Origin: an uncultured Lachnospiraceae bacterium
GTDB lineage: Bacteria > Bacillota > Clostridia > Lachnospirales > Lachnospiraceae
Assembly: GCA_958446555.1 (NCBI GenBank)
Contig: CAUCWU010000026.1
Coordinates: 1-13,849 of the forward strand
Direction of reading: 5' to 3'
Length of the DNA stretch: 13,849 bases
The notes under the pieces are model-generated. The model searched no databases, had not been told where the DNA came from, and worked only from the letters and a program-made list of their open reading frames with translations. A program made the position numbers and the translations under genes. How positions within the stretch are numbered: the first letter of the stretch is position 1; every line of letters starts with the position of its first letter. This document shows positions 7,799 to 13,849 of this stretch, in pieces.

Positions 7799-7822
7799 GT
7801 TGGAAGCCCTTTTCCTTCCAAC
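7799..7822 (+). other. Hairpin at the 5' end of the ATPase mRNA leader
   Basis: GTTGGAAG (7799-7806) pairs perfectly with CTTCCAAC (7815-7822) over an 8-nt loop, only a few nucleotides after the predicted transcription start. A hairpin this close to the 5' end usually protects mRNA from decay. There is no T-run, so it is not a terminator. It lies about 20 nt before the ribosome binding site and does not cover it. Confidence 0.65.
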
Positions 7823-7848
7823 ATCATAATAAGTAAGTGAGGGAGAAA

Positions 7849-9339
7849 ATGAGAGTTTTTGATTTTAGCAACAAGACAGAAGAAAAAATCAATCCAGAGT
7901 GCACCTATACAACATTTCGCTCAAATGAGGAAGTGTCTACGCCGGAGCATCCGATTCTGATTTTAGATAATAAGGAAAAAGAGCATGACCATCATTCTAG
8001 CGGCTTTTTTACGAATCCGACCAAGAGAACTGCATTTGAATTTAAGAGTGAGGAGTCAAATGAGTCCTACACAGCTGATATTTTAAAGGTAGATTCCCGT
8101 TTTGTCAGCTTAGTAAGATGGCTTGGCGATAACCATATCAATGTGCGCCTGTCTGGAAAGAATACTGACGAGGGCTATGCTGTTTATAAGATTCGTGAGA
8201 TCGCATTTGGCGGTGGAACAAAGCTTTCTGCAGAGGATGGTTTTTTGCAGTTTATGATTGATAGATTGCTTGCAAGTGATGCACCGACAGAGGAAAAAGA
8301 GGATGAGGACAAGGAAGAAGTTGGCGATGATATGAAGATCACAAGCCTTCAGAGCATCACCGACTTTTTGACCTGCGCAGGAAAGACACTTCCGGACAAC
8401 ATTCGTCTGTGGGCAAGAAGAAATCTGGCAGTCGCTCGTTCTCACGAGGTTTCCCCAGAAGAGAAGCGTCATGCTCAGCGTGCACTTTCCATCATGATGA
8501 ATATTCAGTGGAAGAGCAATTATTTTGAGGCAATTGATCCAGCGTATGCGCGTCAGGTACTTGACGAGGAGCTGTACGGAATGGAGCGCGTAAAGCAAAG
8601 AATCATCGAGACAATCATCCAGATCAACCGTACCCATACACTTCCGGCATATGGTCTTCTTTTGGTCGGCCCGGCAGGAACTGGTAAGTCTCAGATTGCC
8701 TATGCAGTTGCAAGAATTCTGAAGCTGCCGTGGACAACACTCGATATGAGTTCCATCAACGATCCAGAGCAGTTAACTGGAAGCTCTCGTATCTATGCAA
8801 ATGCAAAGCCAGGTATCATTATGGAGGCATTCTCAGCAGCAAGAGAATCCAATCTTGTCTTTATCATCAACGAGCTTGACAAGGCAGCTTCCAGCAAGGG
8901 AAGTGGTAATCCAGCCGATGTACTGCTGACACTTCTTGATAATCTTGGTTTCACCGACAACTATATGGAGTGTATGGTTCCAACTGGTGGTGTTTACCCG
9001 ATTGCAACCGCCAACAACAAGGATCAGATCAGCGCACCACTGATGTCTCGTTTTGCAGTAATCGATATTCCTGATTACACAAAAGAAGAGAAAAAGATTA
9101 TTTTTACTCGCTTTGCTCTGCCAAAGGTACTGCGCCGTATGGGTCTTCGCGAGGGCGAGTGTATTGTCACACCAGAGGCTGTTGAGGCAGTTGTGGAGCT
9201 TTACGCACATACAACCGGTATCCGTGATTTAGAGCAGGCAGCTGAGCACATCGCAGCGAATGCACTGTATCGCATTGAGGTTAATAAGGTGCAGAATGTA
9301 ACCTATGATGAAGAGATGGTGAAGGAATTGTTTGCGTAA
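7849..9339 (+). CDS. Lon-like AAA+ ATPase lacking a protease domain
   Basis: This 496-aa protein has an N-terminal part (1-about 165) that I do not recognise, ending in an acidic linker (about 148-160, EEKEDEDKEE). Residues about 180-265 resemble the Lon neck helices: RRNLAVARSHEVSPEEK...MNIQW, then ARQVLDEELYGMERVKQRI, compare Lon's LDxDHYGLExVKERI. The AAA+ domain has Walker A GPAGTGKS (274-281), the Lon-like stretch GSSRIYANAKPG, Walker B FIINELDK with N341/E342 (usual Lon is DE), sensor 1 N389, arginine finger R401 (LMSRF) and sensor-2 R459 (GIRDLEQ). It then ends; the S16 Ser-Lys peptidase domain of Lon is absent. It is probably an ATP-driven unfoldase or regulator, substrate unknown. 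ATG 7849 follows AGGGAG; an in-frame GTG at 7837 overlaps that site. Own promoter; codon use resembles dnaK/dnaJ (CGT-rich Arg, no CGA seen). Confidence 0.9.
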   Translation: MRVFDFSNKTEEKINPECTYTTFRSNEEVSTPEHPILILDNKEKEHDHHSSGFFTNPTKRTAFEFKSEESNESYTADILKVDSRFVSLVRWLGDNHINVRLSGKNTDEGYAVYKIREIAFGGGTKLSAEDGFLQFMIDRLLASDAPTEEKEDEDKEEVGDDMKITSLQSITDFLTCAGKTLPDNIRLWARRNLAVARSHEVSPEEKRHAQRALSIMMNIQWKSNYFEAIDPAYARQVLDEELYGMERVKQRIIETIIQINRTHTLPAYGLLLVGPAGTGKSQIAYAVARILKLPWTTLDMSSINDPEQLTGSSRIYANAKPGIIMEAFSAARESNLVFIINELDKAASSKGSGNPADVLLTLLDNLGFTDNYMECMVPTGGVYPIATANNKDQISAPLMSRFAVIDIPDYTKEEKKIIFTRFALPKVLRRMGLREGECIVTPEAVEAVVELYAHTTGIRDLEQAAEHIAANALYRIEVNKVQNVTYDEEMVKELFA

Positions 9340-9358
9340 TTAAATTATTTTTAAAAGT

Positions 9359-9380
9359 GCTAAGCTTTTAGCAGCTAAGC
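9359..9380. repeat. Short direct and inverted repeat downstream of the ATPase gene
   Basis: GCTAAGC occurs at 9359-9365 and 9374-9380. TTAGC between them (9368-9372) is complementary to the GCTAA of either copy; GCTAA-gctt-TTAGC gives a 5-bp hairpin. The stretch could be a weak terminator (AAAAG/CTTTT can extend it), but there is no clear T-run after it. The rest of the 132-nt gap to spoVAD shows only a weak TTCC/GGAA hairpin and no convincing promoter. Confidence 0.4.
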
Positions 9381-9471
9381 AATTCGTATGCAACAGTATA
9401 GATTAATATCATGCATAATCCCCTTCCTTTCGGGAAAAGTAGTAGTAAAACCGAAAAGTGAAGGAGACATT

Positions 9472-10530
9472 ATGCAGACAGGAAAAGCAAGTATTCGATT
9501 TGAGAGGCCGCCCCGCATTCTGCAGGCGGCCTCTGTTGTTGGGCCAAAGGAGGCAGAGGGACCGTTTGGCTCCCTATTTGATGAAGTTGATTCAGATGGG
9601 AAATGTGGAAAGGACAACTGGGAGCAGGCAGAGAGTGAGCTGCAAAAACGAGCTGCAACAAAAGCACTCGAAAAAGCGCATTTATCGCCAAAGCAGATTC
9701 GATATGTATTTGCAGGTGATTTGCTGGGACAATGTATCGCGAGTAGCTTTGGGATCAGTGAACTCAATTGCCCAACGATCGGTATGTACGGCGCATGTTC
9801 GACAATGGGATTGACACTTGCGACAGGTGCGATGTTTGTCAATGCAGGCTATGCAGACCATGTTCTCTGCGTGACAAGTAGTCATTATGCCTCTGCTGAG
9901 AGACAGTTTCGCTTCCCGTCAGATTATGGAAATCAAAGGCCACTAAGTGCCGAGTGGACGGTGACAGGTGCAGGAGCTGTTGTGCTTGAAAGTGAAAGTG
10001 CACAGATGCAAACCCAGCTTGATTTACCGCTTGCAGAGATTACCGGTGTGACAACTGGAAAGATTGTCGATTACGGAATTACCGATTCGATGAATATGGG
10101 CGCGGCAATGGCACCGGCAGCCTGCGACACGATTGCCGAACATTTTGAGGATTTTAAGACAAAGCTAGACGATTATGATCAGATTATCACAGGCGATTTG
10201 GGACAAATTGGAAGTAAGCTGTTAGTTGATTTACTTTTAGAAAAGAAGATTGATATTTCAGATCGTCATATGGACTGCGGATTAGAAATTTTTAAGAGAA
10301 AAGAGCAGGATGTCCATGCTGGTGGAAGCGGCTGTGGCTGCAGTGCGGTCACATTGGCAGCCTATATTTTGCCCAAACTTCAAAAGAAAATCTGGAAGCG
10401 CGTGTTGTTTGTCCCGACAGGGGCACTTTTGTCAAAGATTTCTTTTAACGAGGGCGCAAGCATTCCGGGCATTGCCCATGCAGTAGTCATTGAGTCGATA
10501 GAGGGAGGAAGATCATGCAGGATTATCTGA
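9472..10530 (+). CDS. spoVAD: Stage V sporulation protein AD (SpoVAD), dipicolinate-binding
   Basis: SpoVAD is the thiolase-fold protein of the SpoVA complex, sits on the spore inner membrane and binds dipicolinic acid for uptake into the forespore and release in germination. This copy is 352 aa, close to the family length (about 340). It shows the start motif IRFERPPRILQAASVVGPKE, the thiolase-like GMYGACSTMG with C109, VTSSHYASAERQFRFPSDYGNQRP, and a near-C-terminal HAGGSGCGCSA followed by RVLFVPTGALLS, all typical of SpoVAD. ATG 9472 has AAGGAG (9461-9466) 5 nt upstream; the frame stays open to an ATG at 9388, but that codon lacks a ribosome binding site. The gene overlaps spoVAE by 16 nt. 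No spoVAC gene precedes it. Expression should be in the forespore (SigG), but I could not place a good SigG promoter. Confidence 0.96.
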   Translation: MQTGKASIRFERPPRILQAASVVGPKEAEGPFGSLFDEVDSDGKCGKDNWEQAESELQKRAATKALEKAHLSPKQIRYVFAGDLLGQCIASSFGISELNCPTIGMYGACSTMGLTLATGAMFVNAGYADHVLCVTSSHYASAERQFRFPSDYGNQRPLSAEWTVTGAGAVVLESESAQMQTQLDLPLAEITGVTTGKIVDYGITDSMNMGAAMAPAACDTIAEHFEDFKTKLDDYDQIITGDLGQIGSKLLVDLLLEKKIDISDRHMDCGLEIFKRKEQDVHAGGSGCGCSAVTLAAYILPKLQKKIWKRVLFVPTGALLSKISFNEGASIPGIAHAVVIESIEGGRSCRII

Positions 10531-10874
10531 TTGCATTTGCAGTAGGAGGAATCATCTGTGCGCTCTCACAGCTTTTGATGGATAAAACCAAACTGATGCC
10601 GGGGAGAATTATGGTGATTTTGGTTGTGACTGGTGTATTCTTGGGGGCGTTTGGCATCTACGAGCCATTTAAAGAGTGGGCAGGTGCAGGCGCAAGTGTG
10701 CCGCTTTTGGGATTTGGAAATACGCTGTGGAAGGGGGTAAAAGAGGCAGTAGACGAGGAAGGTCTTCTTGGCATCTTTAAAGGCGGACTGACAGCCAGCT
10801 CAGCAGGAATCTGCGCAGCGATGGTGTTTGGATATCTCGCATCGCTTCTTAGTCAGCCGAAACTAAAGAAATAA
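10515..10874 (+). CDS. spoVAE: Stage V sporulation protein AE (SpoVAE/SpoVAEb)
   Basis: This small membrane protein of the SpoVA dipicolinate channel complex has 119 aa and three clear hydrophobic segments at about 3-21, 31-50 and 92-112. The conserved loop GAGASVPLLGFGNTLWKGVKEAV and the following DEEGLLGIFKGGLTASSAGI are diagnostic of the SpoVAE/AEb family. GGGAGG (10503-10508) lies 6 nt before the ATG, inside the end of spoVAD, and the two genes overlap by 16 nt, so they are translated together. A possible 8-bp hairpin with a bulge at its 3' end (around 10847-10872) could be a weak terminator. Confidence 0.94.
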   Translation: MQDYLIAFAVGGIICALSQLLMDKTKLMPGRIMVILVVTGVFLGAFGIYEPFKEWAGAGASVPLLGFGNTLWKGVKEAVDEEGLLGIFKGGLTASSAGICAAMVFGYLASLLSQPKLKK

Positions 10875-10893
10875 TTTGATGAAAAAACAATCA

Positions 10894-10922
10894 TTTACAG
10901 TGTCCTTCGCGTGCGTTATACT
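10894..10922 (+). promoter_or_regulatory. Sigma-A-type promoter of glpK
   Basis: -35 TTTACA (10894-10899), a 17-bp spacer and -10 TATACT (10917-10922). Strong ribosome binding site AAGGAGG (10952-10958) is 7 nt before the glpK ATG. No operator-like palindrome was seen over it. Confidence 0.82.
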
Positions 10923-10965
10923 ATTAGATATTAAGACAGACAAAAGCACGCAAGGAGGACCGTAA

Positions 10966-12416
10966 ATGACAAAATATATGATGGCACTTGATCAGGGTAC
11001 AACCAGCTCACGGTGTATCCTGTTTGACCACAGCGGAAACATTTGTAGTGTTGCTCAGAAGGAATTTGAGCAGCACAGGTGAGCGTAATGTCGGAGGCAA
11101 TGAATAAGATTGCTGCACTTCCAGAGCAGATTCATGCAATCGGCATCACAAACCAGAGAGAGACAACGATCATCTGGGACAAAAAGACAGGAAAACCAAT
11201 CTATCCGGCAATTGTATGGCAGTGTCGAAGGACAAGTGAGCGAATCGACCGACTTCGCGCAGACGGAATGGAAGAAGTTGTGCGTGAGAAGACAGGTCTT
11301 GTGCCAGACGCCTACTTTTCTGCAACCAAAATTGAATGGATTTTGGATCATGTACCGGGCGCAAGAAAGAGGGCAGAGTCAGGAGAGCTTCTATTTGGAA
11401 CGGTGGATTGTTGGCTTGTCTGGAAGCTGACAGGTGGAGCTGTCCATGCAACCGACTACACAAATGCATCTCGAACGATGTTATTTAACATTCATACATT
11501 GGAGTGGGATACTGAGCTTCTTTCCTATTTTCATATTCCACAGGCAATGCTTCCAAAGGTGCTTCCAAGCAGCTGCATTTACGGAAAGACCGATCCAGAG
11601 ATCACAGGTGGTGCAATTCCGATTGCAGGAATAGCAGGAGACCAGCAGGCAGCTCTGTTTGGACAATGCTGCTTTGAGCCGGGCGATGTGAAAAATACAT
11701 ATGGAACAGGATGCTTTCTTTTGATGAATACTGGCGCTGAACCAGTCAGATCCGAGCATGGTCTTGTTACAACAATTGCAGCAGGTTCACCGGGAGAGGT
11801 GCAATATGCACTTGAGGGAAGCGTATTTGTCGCAGGAGCAACGATTCAATGGCTTCGCGATGAGCTTTGGATGATTCGAAGTGCGTCTGAGACGGAAGGC
11901 TTATGTCAGTCAGTTGAGGATACGGCAGGTGCGTATCTGGTGCCGGCCTTTACAGGGCTCGGTGCTCCATATTGGAATCAGTATGCGAGAGGTACCTTTG
12001 TCGGACTGACAAGAGGAGTGAGTCGTGCTCATTTTGTGAGGGCAGCAGTGGAGTCACTTGCCTATCAGGTTCATGATGTGCTAGAGGCAATGGAGCAGGA
12101 TAGTGGCTATGAAATTGAGACACTAAAGGCAGATGGCGGTGCGAGTGCGAATAACTTCCTCTTACAGTTTCAGGCAGATATATTAGATGCAGAGGTGGAT
12201 CGACCAGGTTGCATCGAGACAACTGCTCTTGGTGCAGCATATCTTGCAGGTCTTGCGACAGGCTACTGGAAAGATAAGGAAGAAATCCGTGCAAATTGGC
12301 AGCTTCAGCGAGCCTTTACACCGGCAATCGGTGAGACGCAGAGAAAGCAAAAGCTAAAGGGCTGGAAAAAGGCAGTCAGATGTGCGCTTTTCTGGGCCAA
12401 AGATACAGAGGAATAA
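10966..12416 (+). pseudogene. glpK: Glycerol kinase, disrupted by an internal deletion and frameshift
   Basis: Glycerol kinase phosphorylates glycerol to sn-glycerol-3-phosphate in the cytosol. The first frame (10966-11083) encodes MTKYMMALDQGTTSSRCILF...AQKEFEQHR and stops at TGA 11081-11083. The rest of the enzyme resumes in another frame with QVSVMSEAMNKI (in frame from 11076) and runs 440-odd residues to 12416, with ITNQRETTIIW, DYTNASRTMLFNIHTL, AGDQQAALFGQ, NTYGTGCF, FTGLGAPYWN and DGGASANNFLLQFQ all normal. Between them the usual Y-P-x-P-G-W-V-E-H-D-P-x-E-I-W block (about 17 residues) is missing, so roughly 52 nt are lost. The break separates the phosphate-binding DQGTTSS loop from the catalytic body, so neither piece should be an active kinase. 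Promoter and ribosome binding site are intact, which suggests a recent lesion or an assembly error. Confidence 0.9.
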
Positions 12417-12432
12417 AGGTCGATCCGATACG

Positions 12433-12470
12433 CCCGATTCTTTTGATTTGAGAAAATCAGAGGGATCGGG
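12433..12470 (+). other. Long perfect hairpin downstream of glpK, terminator-like but without a T-run
   Basis: CCCGATTCTTTTGATTT (12433-12449) pairs over 17 bp with 12454-12470 (including three G.U pairs and no bulge) around GAGA, a GNRA-type tetraloop. It is followed by TATAAAAAAA, not T. It probably marks the 3' end of the glpK transcript (processing or rho-assisted end); as a canonical intrinsic terminator it fails on both strands. Confidence 0.65.
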
Positions 12471-12488
12471 TATAAAAAAATCATGTAC

Positions 12489-12500
12489 TTAAACGATTAA
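12489..12500. promoter_or_regulatory. LacI-family operator, upstream copy (O1)
   Basis: TTAAACGATTAA: an imperfect palindrome (10 of 12 positions symmetric) with the central CG typical of LacI-family operators. An identical 12-mer lies at 12756-12767. This copy is about 135 bp upstream of the -35 box, so it can act only through looping or on another target. Confidence 0.65.
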
Positions 12501-12634
12501 CCAAGCATAAAAAAACTGAATTTAATAGATTTGAGTAAAATGATAAGACTGTCTAAAAAAGAGATACCATTTATACAATATAAACAAAAAGAATGTGAAA
12601 ACCAAAAAAATATTGAAAAATATTTAGAAAATAC

Positions 12635-12663
12635 TTGACAGGAAGGCTGATATAAGGTAATAT
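12635..12663 (+). promoter_or_regulatory. Promoter of the LacI-type regulator gene
   Basis: -35 TTGACA (12635-12640, perfect consensus), a 17-bp spacer and -10 TAATAT (12658-12663, 4/6). Predicted start near 12670, leaving a leader of about 110 nt that contains the second operator. Confidence 0.75.
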
Positions 12664-12755
12664 CAAAAACATAGAACAACGAGCTAATTTGAAAAAAGAA
12701 TAAAAAACCAGATACAGCAAAAAAATGGAGGTGAATTTGGTTATTGCTGATATGG

Positions 12756-12767
12756 TTAAACGATTAA
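12756..12767. promoter_or_regulatory. LacI-family operator, leader copy (O2)
   Basis: TTAAACGATTAA again, here in the larger near-palindrome GTTAAACGATTAAC. It lies about 86 bp after the predicted transcription start and just before the ribosome binding site AAAGGAG (12771-12777), where a bound repressor would act as a roadblock. Autoregulation by the gene that follows is inferred. Confidence 0.65.
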
Positions 12768-12782
12768 CTAAAAGGAGAAAGC

Positions 12783-13817
12783 ATGACATTAAAAGATATA
12801 GCAGGGATGGCAGGTGTGTCCGTTGCTACTGTATCTCATGTATTAAATCACAGAGACAATAAGGTGAGTCCTGAGGTCGCAGCTAGGGTACGAAGCATTA
12901 TAAAAGAGGTGAATTATCAACCAAATACCGTTGCCAAGGCACTTAGAAGCAGCAGATCAAGTATCATTGGTGTGATGACAGAAGATCTTTCTGTGTGGCA
13001 GACCGGAAGCATTGTGCAAGGCGTTACCCATTATGCACAACAGAATGGATACAGTGTAATCTTATCAGATCTTGGGTTAAAAGATAAGATTAAGACGGAT
13101 TACGACAGTATTTATAAGTACAGAGGCCTGATCAGCAAGGAAATACAGAGGCTACAATCGGTTCGTGTGGACGGTATGATTTTTATCGGAATGCATGATC
13201 GAGATGTGAAGGGACTGATCGAGACAGATATGCCACTTGTCTACGCATATTGTACGACAGAGACTGCGGATGATGTGCAGGTGGGATATGATAACAAGGA
13301 GATTTCAAAGAAAATTACGCAGATGCTTTTGAGTCGTTTTGGTCAAAATATTGGCATTATCGGAGGACCAATCCAATCGGCACCGGCAGGTCAGCGTATG
13401 GCAGGTGTTGAGGAAGCATATGCATAGGCTGGCATTTCATTGAATTTGAAATTGCGACAAAATGGAAACTGGGAATTTGACAGTGGTGTACAAGCTTGCA
13501 AAGCAATTTTAGAGTCTAGCTATCAAGTGAAAGCAATCTATGCAATGAATGATTTGATGGCATTAGGAGCAATCCATCAGGTGAAAGAGAGTGGATTTCG
13601 CGTACCAGAGGATATCGGCGTAATTGGATTTGATGATTCAGAATATGGTTGGTTTTCCAATCCGTCACTGACAACTGTTCATGTACCGCTTGATGAGATT
13701 GGAAGAGAGTCAGCCGCATCGCTTATCACAAAAATAGAGCATGGTGTATTGGAAAAAAAGAGAATTCTTTTGGAATGTACATTAGTGGAGAGAGAGTCTT
13801 ACAGGCGCAAGCAATGA
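12783..13817 (+). pseudogene. LacI/GalR-family transcriptional regulator interrupted by an in-frame amber codon
   Basis: This is a sugar-type repressor: N-terminal helix-turn-helix MTLKDIAGMAGVSVATVSHVLN (about 1-22) and hinge helix YQPNTVAKALRSSRS, then a periplasmic-binding-protein-like effector domain with SIIGVMTEDLS, VDGMIFIG, IGIIGGPIQSAPAGQRMAGV, AMNDLMALGAI and VIGFDDSEYGWFSNPSLTTV. After 214 codons the frame hits TAG (13425-13427); the same frame continues without shift as AGISLNLKLRQNGNWEFDSG to TGA 13815-13817. The sequence around it reads EEAYA-stop-AGISL; families often have Glu/Lys here, so a single GAG-to-TAG change is the simplest cause. The truncated product keeps the DNA-binding domain and half the core but lacks the second core lobe, so it probably cannot respond to effector normally. 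ATG 12783 has AAAGGAG 5 nt upstream. Target sugar unknown. Confidence 0.9.
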
Positions 13818-13836
13818 GACTTCATATAAAAAGAAA

Positions 13837-13843
13837 AAAGGAG
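13837..13843 (+). promoter_or_regulatory. Ribosome binding site of a gene beginning beyond the right edge
   Basis: AAAGGAG lies 20 nt after the regulator stop, and no start codon is reached before the window ends. The next gene is probably co-transcribed with the regulator, as with LacI-type regulators heading their target operon. Confidence 0.55.
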
Positions 13844-13849
13844 ACACGG

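Larger units (their letters stand above)
12471..12782. other. AT-rich intergenic region ahead of the LacI-type regulator
   Basis: About 310 nt with no supported gene. It holds two identical operators, one promoter and the regulator's ribosome binding site (listed separately). Base composition is clearly more A-rich than the surrounding genes. A second Shine-Dalgarno, GGAGGTG (12727-12733), precedes a TTG/ATG frame that runs out of frame into the regulator; I do not call it a gene. Confidence 0.6.

Noticed and set aside
8110..8637. 175-codon open frame on the minus strand inside the Lon-like ATPase gene
   Set aside because: The sense strand clearly encodes the AAA+ protein; the antisense product is Leu/Cys-rich with no recognisable domain.
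9386..9420. Possible SigG promoter for spoVAD (GTATG ... CATGCATAAT)
   Set aside because: The -10 fits the SigG pattern poorly and the spacing is wrong for each combination tried, so no promoter is claimed.
9388..9471. ATG 9388 as the spoVAD start
   Set aside because: No ribosome binding site precedes it; AAGGAG is correctly placed before ATG 9472, and the family starts near there.
12497..12789. Two overlapping Phe-rich minus-strand frames ahead of the LacI gene
   Set aside because: They are products of A-rich sequence, have no ribosome binding sites, and span the promoter and operator on the other strand.

Overview
The window looks like chromosomal DNA of a spore-forming, low-to-moderate-GC Firmicute, most likely a Lachnospiraceae-type Clostridia. 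The evidence is the protein sequences (DnaJ, SpoVAD/SpoVAE, LacI regulator, intramembrane-type kinase with an FtsX exporter), strong AGGAGG-type ribosome binding sites, and sigma-A-like promoters. All genes lie on the + strand. No tRNA, rRNA, CRISPR array, insertion sequence or phage gene was found.

Layout. (1) 1-1881: the 3' end of dnaK, a structured intercistronic region with a strong hairpin, then complete dnaJ and a rho-independent terminator. (2) 1900-2403: a GNAT-family acetyltransferase whose ribosome binding site directly abuts that terminator. (3) 2477-7754: an OmpR-type response regulator, a two-TM histidine kinase with almost no extracellular loop, an ABC ATPase and a 917-residue FtsX-type permease. 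A TGACA-N4-TGTCA inverted repeat, plus a half-site 22 bp further on, lies just upstream of the ATPase gene. This makes a plausible detect-and-export module for an antimicrobial peptide or other envelope-active compound. (4) 7758-9339: a monocistronic gene with a near-consensus promoter and a 5'-leader hairpin. It encodes a Lon-like AAA+ ATPase with no protease domain and with Asn in place of the usual Walker B Asp. (5) 9472-10874: overlapping spoVAD and spoVAE without a spoVAC gene. (6) 10894-12470: glycerol kinase with a good promoter, broken by a deletion/frameshift near codon 39. (7) 12489-13817: a LacI-family regulator interrupted by one in-frame amber codon and flanked upstream by two identical LacI-type operators, 267 bp apart. 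A ribosome binding site at the right edge implies another gene just outside the window.

The most unusual items are the protease-less Lon-like ATPase, the two adjacent damaged carbon-metabolism genes (glpK frameshift, lacI amber), the two-operator arrangement of the LacI gene, and the candidate operator of the two-component/ABC module. I did not identify a clearly new multi-gene system. The Lon-like ATPase is the strongest lead for undescribed biology.
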